10,479 nucleotides of DNA from Nitrososphaerota archaeon (GTDB lineage: Archaea; Thermoproteota; Nitrososphaeria; Nitrososphaerales; JAPUIC01): positions 1 to 10,479 of the forward strand of contig JAPUIC010000066.1 in assembly GCA_027297425.1 (NCBI GenBank). The letters are read 5' to 3'. The notes beneath the pieces are model-generated. The model had not been told where the DNA came from, did no database searches, and was given only the letters and a program-made list of their open reading frames with translations. This document shows, piece after piece, positions 1-6,452 of this stretch (position 1 is its first letter; each line of letters opens with the position of its first letter). The position numbers and the translations under genes are program-made.

Positions 1-151
1 CTTCTTGCTTCCCTTTCTTGAACTCTCCGCCCGCTCTACCAAGGGATTTAGCGATATCCGGGATCTTCTTAGCTCCAAATATGAGGACAATAATTACGAT
101 TCCTATGATGATTATTTCCATTCCTTGGGGAATGAATAGCGGACTCGTCAT
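1..151 (-). CDS. tatA: Sec-independent translocase subunit TatA (3' end cut by window edge)
   Basis: Small membrane component of the twin-arginine translocase, which oligomerises to let folded proteins cross the cytoplasmic membrane with TatC. Fifty residues are visible. A short N-terminal segment is followed by one hydrophobic helix (about residues 13-25), then the hallmark hinge FGAKKIPD and the start of an amphipathic helix (IAKSLGRAGGEFKKGKQE). FG-x-KK-x-P and EFKKG are the classic TatA/TatB family signatures. A glutamate (E12) sits just before the membrane helix, where the family has a polar residue. The ATG at 151 is the first in frame; a second ATG at 121 would begin closer to the usual family N-terminus (MEIIII). 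The usual tail of a few dozen residues lies outside the window. tatC lies upstream on the same strand, which supports the call. The sequence alone does not separate TatA from TatB; archaea normally have TatA only. Confidence 0.93.
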   Translation of the reverse strand, partial: MTSPLFIPQGMEIIIIGIVIIVLIFGAKKIPDIAKSLGRAGGEFKKGKQE

Positions 152-372
152 CTGTCCTACATCCCAACGAGAGGTACTTTAACTTTCTCCATCTCTGTAA
201 ACTTGATCTTGGAAAAATAAATTATATCCACGCTTGCGTGACTTACCTCTCTATATGTGATTGGACTTACAAGTCTGCTAACGACTTAGACCACCCACAG
301 AATGAGAGCTAACCATCCCGCTAGGAAAATCTAGAATCGAGCCTTAACCCGAGGATCTATGCGATCCATACT
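152..372. other. Non-coding spacer between tatC and tatA
   Basis: No convincing ORF fills this 221-bp spacer. The tatA side (about 180-230) is AT-rich and carries the candidate promoter. The middle has three copies of GACTTA at 240-245, 264-269 and 283-288; the second copy forms the perfect inverted repeat GACTTACAAGTC (264-275). Next to the tatC stop, GGATC-TATGC-GATCC (353-367) could form a short 5-bp hairpin that may mark the tatC 3' end. Both strands were checked for a tRNA: fragments resembling a D-arm or anticodon loop exist, but no paired acceptor stem or TPsiC arm could be assembled. Confidence 0.4.
214..227 (-). promoter_or_regulatory. Candidate TATA box for tatA
   Basis: On the minus strand the segment reads GATATAATTTATTT, an archaeal TATA-like AT-rich block about 65 nt upstream of the tatA ATG at 151. 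Initiation about 25 nt downstream would leave a leader of roughly 40 nt. The 221-bp gap after tatC also suggests tatA has its own promoter. This is motif inspection only. Confidence 0.35.
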
Positions 373-1182
373 CTATTCGTCTGGGGCCTCAGGAACCTTT
401 GGCGTCACTTTGATCTTACGTCTTATTACGAGATATGCTCCTCCATACAATGCGAGCATTGGTGCGGCAACAAACCACATCGTTATCCCACTCCCGTCCG
501 GGGTTATGACTGCTCCAAAGATGATAATAATTATTAGCGCATATCTAGCATTCTTTTTCCAGAAGTTGGGTTCGACTATTCCTGAAATTGTAAGAGCGTA
601 CATGATGACGGGCAATTGAAACGATGCACCAAAAGCTAGTAGAAATAATAGGACAAAACTGATCATATCGGTTATCGAGATAAATGTAGTAACCCCAATC
701 GGAAGCGCATACCTATAGAGAAAATCTACTATAAATGGCGTGACAAAAGTATACGAAAAGAGGACTCCAGCGGCGAAAAGGACCGAGGCCGGAATAATCA
801 TTCTGAGCACTAGTTTTCTTTCTGTTTCGTATAGAGCTGGTCCAATGAATCCAGACATTTCCCTTACCCATACTGGTGAACTAAGAATAACAGCAATAAA
901 CAGGGCCATAATGATCATAGAAACGAATCCCTGAGCTGGCGCAGTTACGATTGGCTCTACGAAAGGAGGGATAATGTCATCGATTACCTTCCTTAGCAAC
1001 TGCATAGAGAGATTATCGAACGGATTTGGGATTGGAAGGTACACGTTCGTATCATTAATACGAACCTGTTTTATCCCAAAGGTGAGACTAAATGTCATTA
1101 TGACCATGATTGCTATGAAAATCCTGAGGAGTCTGTTTCTCAGCTCGGCAATATGCCCCATTAAACTCATTTCATGACTCAA
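373..1182 (-). CDS. tatC: Sec-independent translocase subunit TatC
   Basis: Polytopic core of the twin-arginine translocase; it recognises RR signal peptides and recruits TatA. The product has 269 residues and about six membrane helices (roughly 17-38, 86-107, 126-147, 174-197, 212-226, 232-253). Family landmarks are the cytosolic N-terminus HIAELRNRLLR (10-20), the first cytoplasmic loop with PALYETERKLV (115-125), FQLPV (188-192) and the late TPDGSG turn (227-232). The extracytoplasmic loop between helices 1 and 2 (about 39-85) is long, as is common for the family. The family position often occupied by glutamate in F-E-x-P is glutamine here (Q189). The start is TTG at 1182: GGAGGA lies 9 nt upstream, while the in-frame ATG at 1170 would be too far from that site. 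tatA follows on the same strand. Confidence 0.95.
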   Translation of the reverse strand: MSHEMSLMGHIAELRNRLLRIFIAIMVIMTFSLTFGIKQVRINDTNVYLPIPNPFDNLSMQLLRKVIDDIIPPFVEPIVTAPAQGFVSMIIMALFIAVILSSPVWVREMSGFIGPALYETERKLVLRMIIPASVLFAAGVLFSYTFVTPFIVDFLYRYALPIGVTTFISITDMISFVLLFLLAFGASFQLPVIMYALTISGIVEPNFWKKNARYALIIIIIFGAVITPDGSGITMWFVAAPMLALYGGAYLVIRRKIKVTPKVPEAPDE

Positions 1183-1297
1183 GACGCTATCTCCTCCATC
1201 GGTTAGCTCCTGACCGTGTATAGAATTACTTTACTTTTTATTACTTCCGAGTAAGAACAAGAATGTTCAAATAGCGTCCTAGTCTGGTTTTTTTACA
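1183..1297. promoter_or_regulatory. Divergent promoter region between tatC and aspS
   Basis: This 115-bp spacer separates two genes transcribed away from each other, so it must hold both promoters unless one lies inside a gene. For aspS, CTTTTTATTA at 1234-1243 is a plausible TATA box that would place initiation near 1265 and leave a leader of about 30 nt. On the minus strand an AT-rich block around 1217-1245 could serve tatC. A run of seven T residues (1288-1294) sits just before the aspS ATG. No Shine-Dalgarno sequence precedes aspS, whereas tatC has GGAGGA. Confidence 0.45.
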
Positions 1298-2611
1298 ATG
1301 CCTAGTGATAGCTTGGTCGATTCCCTGGGAACTTGGAGAAGGAGTCACTATTCTGGGGACTTGGTTAGTGTTCCTCCTGGCCAGGAAGTAACGGTTTTTG
1401 GCATTATCGCGAGCATTCGAAATCAAGGGAGAATTACATTTGTGATCTTACTCGACTCGCAAGGATTGGTTCAAATTACTATAGGCAATGATGCTGATGA
1501 GGCTTTGCAAAAAAGATTCGGTGAATTGAAAGAGTTTAGTTACATAGGCGTGAGAGGGATACCTAAGAAATTCCCAAAGGCGCCAGGAGGTGTCGAGATA
1601 GTGCCTAGTCAGATCAAGTTACTAGCGAGACCGAAAACAACTCCACCTTTTGGCTTGTTTTCAAAACAGGTTCCTAACCTGGAAACAAGAATGGACATGC
1701 GCTCTATTGATCTAAGAAGACCTGCAGTTCAGGAAATCTTCAGGATTCGCCATGACCTGTTGAATAATATGAGAGCTTACCTTTCTGGTAATGGTTACCT
1801 AGAGGTTACATCACCAAAGATAATTTCATCTGCTACTGAAGGAGGTGCAGCTCTTTTCCCGATTCTATATTTTGACAAGGAGGGATTCTTGGCTCAAAGC
1901 CCACAGGTCTACAAGGAACAACTTGTTGGTGCCTTTGAAAAGGTGTATGAGATAGGGCCTATCTTCAGGGCCGAGGAATCTCGAACAATGCGGCACCTTG
2001 CAGAAACCACTTCGGTAGATCTTGAGGAAGCATTTGTGACTTTTGAAGATGTAATGTCTACTCTCGAGTCTCTTCTAGTATCTGCTGTATCGGCAGTTCA
2101 GAAAAAACATACACTGCCTAAAAATAAACTCTCTACTGACGGACGATTTACAAAGATAACTTATTCTGATGCTTTGAACGTTTTGGATAAGGACGGCGCT
2201 CATCTAGATTGGGGTGATGACATAGCTTTTACGTCTTTGAAAGTTCTTGAAACGCGAATAAAGAGTCCGTACTTCATCACTCACTGGCCTACATCAACAA
2301 AGGCATTTTACATTAAGCCATTAGAAGACAAGCCTGAGATGAGCGAAAGTTTTGACCTTATATGCGGTTCTTTGGAATTGGCTTCAGGCGGCACCCGAAT
2401 TGACTCTCGGGAATTCTTGGAGCAGCGGTTGAGTGAAAAAGGGCTTAACCCTCGAGCGTTCGAGTATCACTTGAAATCTTTCGACTATGCAATGCCTCCT
2501 CATGCGGGCTTCGGACTAGGACTAGATCGATTGATGATGACGCTTACCGGTCAAGAAAATATCAGGGAAGTAGTACTATTTCCACGAGATCAAGGGAGGC
2601 TCGCTCCTTGA
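1298..2611 (+). CDS. aspS: Aspartyl-tRNA synthetase, archaeal type, probably non-discriminating
   Basis: Class IIb synthetase that charges tRNA(Asp), and probably tRNA(Asn), with aspartate; 437 residues, the usual archaeal length. An N-terminal OB-fold anticodon-binding domain (about 28-110) is followed by the catalytic core. Motif 1 ends near P173 (EVTSPKI), motif 2 contains FRAEESRTMRHL (223-234), and motif 3 is GFGLGLDR (404-411). The ending FPRDQGRLAP marks AspRS; AsnRS proteins usually have FPRT there. In my alignment to remembered Thermococcus/Pyrococcus AspRS, the discriminating Trp26 and Lys85 correspond to A38 and P96 (loop PKAPGG). A proline in this loop is the reported marker of non-discriminating archaeal enzymes. 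The gatCAB genes follow in the same operon and overlap this gene by 4 bp, which fits the two-step route to Asn-tRNA(Asn). The ATG at 1298 has no Shine-Dalgarno sequence. Confidence 0.95.
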   Translation: MPSDSLVDSLGTWRRSHYSGDLVSVPPGQEVTVFGIIASIRNQGRITFVILLDSQGLVQITIGNDADEALQKRFGELKEFSYIGVRGIPKKFPKAPGGVEIVPSQIKLLARPKTTPPFGLFSKQVPNLETRMDMRSIDLRRPAVQEIFRIRHDLLNNMRAYLSGNGYLEVTSPKIISSATEGGAALFPILYFDKEGFLAQSPQVYKEQLVGAFEKVYEIGPIFRAEESRTMRHLAETTSVDLEEAFVTFEDVMSTLESLLVSAVSAVQKKHTLPKNKLSTDGRFTKITYSDALNVLDKDGAHLDWGDDIAFTSLKVLETRIKSPYFITHWPTSTKAFYIKPLEDKPEMSESFDLICGSLELASGGTRIDSREFLEQRLSEKGLNPRAFEYHLKSFDYAMPPHAGFGLGLDRLMMTLTGQENIREVVLFPRDQGRLAP

Positions 2612-2904
2612 CGAAAAAGAACGTTAAGAAGGATTCTCTCCCTAACATAGAAGCATTAGCAGATCTAGCTAAAATAGCCCTCACACCGTCTGAAATGAAG
2701 CAGTTTCAGCCTCAAATCCAAGAGGTCTTGGATTACTTTGAGAACCTAGCCGATCTCGACTCTGGCACTATTTCGGATGATGGGCAATCTAGAAAGTTAG
2801 ACGATATACGGGACGATGCGAATTCAATATTCGAATCTTCTGATATAATGAATCTTGCCAAGTCTAAGAAGGATGGATTTGTGAAAGGACCCAGAATAGC
2901 CTAG
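2608..2904 (+). CDS. gatC: Aspartyl/glutamyl-tRNA amidotransferase subunit C
   Basis: Small subunit of the GatCAB amidotransferase; it wraps around the GatA/GatB interface and stabilises the complex. The product has 98 residues, the usual size. The N-terminal helical part (LADLAKIALTPSEM, then LDYFENLADLD around 42-52) matches the family pattern of a leucine-rich helix followed by an acidic stretch. The C-terminal half keeps the R-x-D motif (RDD near 69-71) and ends with the family-like A-K-S-K-K-D-G-F-V-K-G-P. The TTG start at 2608 overlaps the aspS stop as TTGA and is preceded by GGGAGG with an 8-nt spacer, so translation is probably coupled to aspS. gatA begins 8 nt after its stop codon. 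Confidence 0.93.
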   Translation: MTKKNVKKDSLPNIEALADLAKIALTPSEMKQFQPQIQEVLDYFENLADLDSGTISDDGQSRKLDDIRDDANSIFESSDIMNLAKSKKDGFVKGPRIA

Positions 2905-2912
2905 GTGTTTTT

Positions 2913-4340
2913 TTGTCGCGTCAGCGGAAAAGTTCTGCGTTCGATATTGCATCACAAATTCGTCATGGTGAGGTGAGTTGTGAAGAACATATATCGGAAA
3001 TTCTCGAAAATATTCAACAACAAGAACCGACATTCCACGCCTATATTCGAATCGTGGAGGATTCCTTAGACGCTGCCCGGAAGATAGATCAGAGGGTTAA
3101 ACGCGGAGAGAAACTTGGAAAGCTCTGTGGTCTAGGTGTTGCTATAAAAGATAACATTTCGACCAAAGGAATTCAGACAACTTGCGCCTCACGCATGCTG
3201 TTGGACTACGTGCCGCCTTACGATGCCACAGTAGTAGAACGAATCAGAAAGGAAGATGGTATAATTTTAGGAAAAACAAATATGGATGAATTTGGAATGG
3301 GTTCCACTACCGAATTTAGCTTTTTTGGTCCCACAAAGAACCCTCTAGATCCCACCCTAGTGGCCGGCGGCTCATCAGGAGGTAGTGCTGCTGCAGTCTC
3401 CTTATTCGAAGCGGATCTTGCTCTCGGCTCTGACACGGGTGGTTCTGTCAGATGCCCTGCATCATTCTGTTCTATTGTTGGATTGAAACCTACATATGGG
3501 CGGGTTAGTCGATACGGGCTAATCTCTTATGCCTCTAGCCTAGAACAAATCGGACAGTTGGGTCGTACTGCTGAAGACTGTGCATTACTGTTGGATTCTA
3601 TAGCGGGTTACGACACGATGGACAGTACCTCTCTCAGGGCTGAGACTAAAGATAATCTATCGAGGCCTTCTAATGATCTAGATGGAGTCAGGATCGGCGT
3701 AATCAAAGAGTTCATGGACGGGACCGTAGAACCGGTCTCTAAGGCAATCAATGATGCTATTGGTATTATGGAATCACTTGGGGCTACCTCTCAAGAAGTC
3801 TCACTACCTTCTCTAAGGTTTGCCTTATCATCGTACTACATTATTGCGATGTCTGAAGCAAGTTCCAACTTAGCTAGATATGATGGACTGAGGTATGGTC
3901 ATGAATCAGGTTTCACCGATGACGACTGGCAACGCTTCTTTTCCAAAAATCGGGCATATGGATTTGGAAGTGAAGTAAAAAAGAGGTTGATCATTGGTAC
4001 ATTCGTGTTGATTGCTGGGTACTATGAACGATTTTACTTGAAAGCGCAACAGGCAAGGTCTCAGGTTAGGAACGATTTTATTCAGCAATTCAAGAATTTT
4101 GACGTACTAGTGGGGCCAACGATGCCACTTCTTCCGTTTAGACTCGGTGAGAAACTGACCGATCCTCTTGCACTTTACATGTGTGATATTGATACTGTCC
4201 CAGCCAACCTGGCCGGGATTCCTAGCATTTCTGTGCCTGTTAGCGCAGGTACGCCGATCGGCTTGCAGATTCTTGGGCCTATTCTCGGTGAAGAGAAAAT
4301 TATCAGCGTCGCCCGTATTTATGAAGAGGCAACCCGCTAA
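2913..4340 (+). CDS. gatA: Aspartyl/glutamyl-tRNA amidotransferase subunit A
   Basis: Amidase-signature subunit of GatCAB. It hydrolyses glutamine and sends the ammonia to GatB for amidation of Asp-tRNA(Asn) or Glu-tRNA(Gln). The product has 475 residues, a normal length. The Ser-cisSer-Lys triad is intact: K79 (GVAIKDN), S154 in GGSSGGSAAAV (152-162), and S178 in DTGGSVR (174-180), the same numbering as the well-studied bacterial GatA. KTNMDEFGMGS (121-131) and GLKPTYGRVSRYG (190-202) are further family landmarks. The TTG start at 2913 follows AGGTG with a 5-nt spacer made only of T; no ATG or GTG lies nearby in frame. It is the third gene of aspS-gatC-gatA-gatB. Archaea often use a separate GatDE for Gln-tRNA, so the main job here is probably Asn-tRNA formation. 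Confidence 0.96.
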   Translation: MSRQRKSSAFDIASQIRHGEVSCEEHISEILENIQQQEPTFHAYIRIVEDSLDAARKIDQRVKRGEKLGKLCGLGVAIKDNISTKGIQTTCASRMLLDYVPPYDATVVERIRKEDGIILGKTNMDEFGMGSTTEFSFFGPTKNPLDPTLVAGGSSGGSAAAVSLFEADLALGSDTGGSVRCPASFCSIVGLKPTYGRVSRYGLISYASSLEQIGQLGRTAEDCALLLDSIAGYDTMDSTSLRAETKDNLSRPSNDLDGVRIGVIKEFMDGTVEPVSKAINDAIGIMESLGATSQEVSLPSLRFALSSYYIIAMSEASSNLARYDGLRYGHESGFTDDDWQRFFSKNRAYGFGSEVKKRLIIGTFVLIAGYYERFYLKAQQARSQVRNDFIQQFKNFDVLVGPTMPLLPFRLGEKLTDPLALYMCDIDTVPANLAGIPSISVPVSAGTPIGLQILGPILGEEKIISVARIYEEATR

Positions 4341-4341
4341 G

Positions 4342-5787
4342 ATGAGTATGACTGAAACACAGGAATACGAGATTCTTATCGGACTGGAGATTCATTGTCA
4401 GCTTACTTCTGTCCCGACAAAGTTGTTTTGTTCCTGTTCTTCGGATTATCGGGAAAAAGCTCCAAATTCCGTAATTTGTCCAGTCTGCATGGGACTCCCG
4501 GGTACTTTGCCGGTGCTCAGTAGGAGTGCGATCGAAAAAGGGCTGATGCTAGCGTTGGCTCTAGAGTGTACTCCTGTAACGCGTCTAATATTCTATAGGA
4601 AGAACTACTTTTATCCAGATCTACCAAAGAACTATCAGATTACCCAGTATGATAAAGGTGGGGCCTCTCCGCTAGCCTACAACGGAACGATAAAAATATC
4701 CGATGGTCATTCCATCCCAATAACCCGGATTAACTTGGAAGAGGATCCAGGTAGGCTCACATATCAAGGATCGATACAGACCTCTCCCTATGCTTTAGTC
4801 GACTATAACCGTGCCGGGGTCGTCCTGGCAGAGGTAGTAACTGCCCCAGAGCTAAGAACTCCAAAGGAAGCTAGATTAGCCCTAGAGTCCGTACAAGCTA
4901 TCCTGGAGCATTTGGGTAGTTTCGAGAGCACACTCGATGGCTCTATCCGGTGTGATGCCAATATTTCATTGGCGAGGGGTAACCGCGTCGAAGTAAAGAA
5001 TATCACTTCGTTCAAAGACGTAGCGAGAGCCTTAACCTTTGAAATAACTCGGCAAAGAGGCCTTCTGAGTAAAGGCATTCCAATAAAGATGGAGACAAGA
5101 CACTGGGATGAGAAACGACGAATAACCGTCTCTTTACGGGTAAAAGAGGGAGAAGCTGAGTATCGATATTTCCCTGACCCGGACCTGCTGCCCATTGAGA
5201 TATCAAAAACGGAACTTTCTGAACTTAAAGCGGCAATACCAGAACTTCCAGAATCCAGAGCAAAGAGGTTTGTCCTTGACTTCGGGATCAACGAAGAAAC
5301 TGCGAAAACTCTTGTGAGGGGAAAGGGATTAGCTGATCTCTTCGAGGAGAGTTCCAAAGAATTCAAAAACTATGATAAGCTCGCCCACCTACTTTCTGCT
5401 GATCTTCTAGGCGTATTGAATAGATCGGAGATTGATCTTAATGACACCAAGATTACGCCTAAACATATTCTACGGATATTGAAGCTAGAAGCGGACGGTG
5501 TGATAAGCGGACCTGCAGCCCGGGATCTCGTGACACAGTTGGTTAATACAGGGGATCTTCCATCTCATATAGCGGAAGAAAAGACCAAGATCACCGATAA
5601 GAAACTTCTAGAGGCTGAAATTCACAAGGCGTTCATGAATGCTCCTCAAGCCGTAAACGATGCGAAAACTAACGAAAATGCAATAAATTACCTTTTGGGC
5701 ATCGTGATGGGTCTGACAAAGGGCAGAGCTGACCCGAAAGAGACTCTAACGATGATCAAAAAAATGCTTGAAAAATCCCGTCAATAA
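4342..5787 (+). CDS. gatB: Aspartyl/glutamyl-tRNA amidotransferase subunit B
   Basis: tRNA-binding and kinase subunit of GatCAB; it phosphorylates the side chain of the mischarged Asp or Glu and then amidates it. The product has 481 residues from the chosen ATG. The catalytic cradle begins at IGLEIH (13-18). A zinc site is formed by C30, C32, C46 and C49 (FCSC and CPVC). KNYFYPDLPKNY (87-98), EEDPGR (133-138), GSIRCDANIS (200-209), EVKNITSF (217-224) and EYRYFPDPDLLP (273-284) are all family signatures. The C-terminal helical part (about 330-481) matches the tail/YqeY-like domain that contacts tRNA. The ATG at 4342 lies 1 nt after the gatA stop and fits the family N-terminus. An upstream in-frame ATG at 4321 adds only seven residues, and the long extension back to 4168 lies within gatA and looks non-native. 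The stop codon directly abuts the cofC stop on the other strand. Confidence 0.95.
   Translation: MSMTETQEYEILIGLEIHCQLTSVPTKLFCSCSSDYREKAPNSVICPVCMGLPGTLPVLSRSAIEKGLMLALALECTPVTRLIFYRKNYFYPDLPKNYQITQYDKGGASPLAYNGTIKISDGHSIPITRINLEEDPGRLTYQGSIQTSPYALVDYNRAGVVLAEVVTAPELRTPKEARLALESVQAILEHLGSFESTLDGSIRCDANISLARGNRVEVKNITSFKDVARALTFEITRQRGLLSKGIPIKMETRHWDEKRRITVSLRVKEGEAEYRYFPDPDLLPIEISKTELSELKAAIPELPESRAKRFVLDFGINEETAKTLVRGKGLADLFEESSKEFKNYDKLAHLLSADLLGVLNRSEIDLNDTKITPKHILRILKLEADGVISGPAARDLVTQLVNTGDLPSHIAEEKTKITDKKLLEAEIHKAFMNAPQAVNDAKTNENAINYLLGIVMGLTKGRADPKETLTMIKKMLEKSRQ
5758..5775 (-). terminator. Poly-T transcription terminator candidate for the cof operon
   Basis: On the minus strand, downstream of the cofC stop (5790-5788), T5 (5775-5771) is followed by T7 (5764-5758). 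Archaeal RNA polymerase commonly terminates at such T tracts without a strong hairpin. The tracts lie within the 3' end of gatB, where they also encode Lys codons on the sense strand, so coding constraint alone could explain them. Confidence 0.35.
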
Positions 5788-6429
5788 TTAGGGCAGACCA
5801 ATACTAAGCAAGTATTTCTTTACCTCTGAAACGCTATCACTTCTAAGGTATTCGGTGAGGTCGGTTTGGTCATCAAGATCAGACATTAGACCATTCCTGA
5901 GAACTGTCTTTAGCCTTACGTTTTGTTCTATAGCCTCAAGAACATGGGATCTGAAACTGTCTTGATCATAGTGAAGATTCATCACTGCTGGTGGCTTCAT
6001 GAGAAGGGCATTTGTCCCATCTAATCGGTTTGAAGGTGTCATAACTACGGTTGGGTCTTCTTCCACTGCAGCCACCAAACTAACCAGATCTTCAATATTC
6101 AGACGAGGTAGATCGGCAGGAAGTACGACGATACTATCTGCCCGATTTTTAAGAGCATACTCTATCCCTTTTTCCACTGCGGCATTAACCCCATGCTCTG
6201 CTTCCTCTTTTATCCCATGTGCTCCAAAGTCACTGGCGATCTTGATTACTTCTTGATCAGGACTTACAACCAGCATCCCTTTTGTGATTTTCGAAGACTG
6301 GATTTTAGATAGAACATCCGATAGCATTGCCTTGCTTAGATGTTCTCTTTGTGATGGGCTTAGAACTGAAGACAATCGTGATTTACCATTACTTAACATC
6401 CTAACGGGGGTAATGCTATAGAGTCTCAT
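5788..6429 (-). CDS. cofC: 2-phospholactate guanylyltransferase-type enzyme CofC
   Basis: Cytosolic nucleotidyltransferase that joins GTP to 2-phospholactate (or phosphoenolpyruvate or a related acid, depending on lineage), giving the activated intermediate used by CofD in coenzyme F420 synthesis. The product has 213 residues from the ATG at 6429. Family features are the N-terminal ITPVR plus KSRLS (16-20), which forms the nucleotide-binding signature, HGVNAAVEKG (79-88), the metal-site segment VLPADLPRL (102-110), DGTNALL (137-143), DSF (157-159) and the late DLDDQTDL (184-191). A GTG at 6444 could add five residues (MEQLL), but the ATG matches the family N-terminus better; neither has a clear ribosome-binding site. 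It lies 23 nt after cofD and is the last gene of cofE-cofD-cofC. Which three-carbon acid it uses cannot be read from sequence. Confidence 0.9.
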   Translation of the reverse strand: MRLYSITPVRMLSNGKSRLSSVLSPSQREHLSKAMLSDVLSKIQSSKITKGMLVVSPDQEVIKIASDFGAHGIKEEAEHGVNAAVEKGIEYALKNRADSIVVLPADLPRLNIEDLVSLVAAVEEDPTVVMTPSNRLDGTNALLMKPPAVMNLHYDQDSFRSHVLEAIEQNVRLKTVLRNGLMSDLDDQTDLTEYLRSDSVSEVKKYLLSIGLP

Positions 6430-6452
6430 GAGTAACTGTTCCACACCAAGGT

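Noticed and set aside
240..345. Possible tRNA (minus-strand D-arm-like GGTTAGCTC, anticodon-like loop around 262-275)
   Set aside because: No matching acceptor stem, TPsiC arm or consistent anticodon stem could be built on either strand, even when allowing an intron.
1298..2611. Asparaginyl-tRNA synthetase as an alternative identity
   Set aside because: The C-terminal FPRD and the AspRS-like core, together with gatCAB directly downstream, favour AspRS.
4168..4341. N-terminal extension of gatB by 58 codons
   Set aside because: It overlaps the conserved end of gatA and gives a sequence unlike GatB; the family N-terminus begins at the ATG at 4342.
4803..5366. Long open frame of 187 codons on the minus strand
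   Set aside because: It lies fully antisense within gatB, whose family motifs continue through this interval. The translation is Ser/Arg-rich with no recognisable domain.
5999..6256. Plus-strand frame of 85 codons
   Set aside because: It is antisense to cofC and has no family features.
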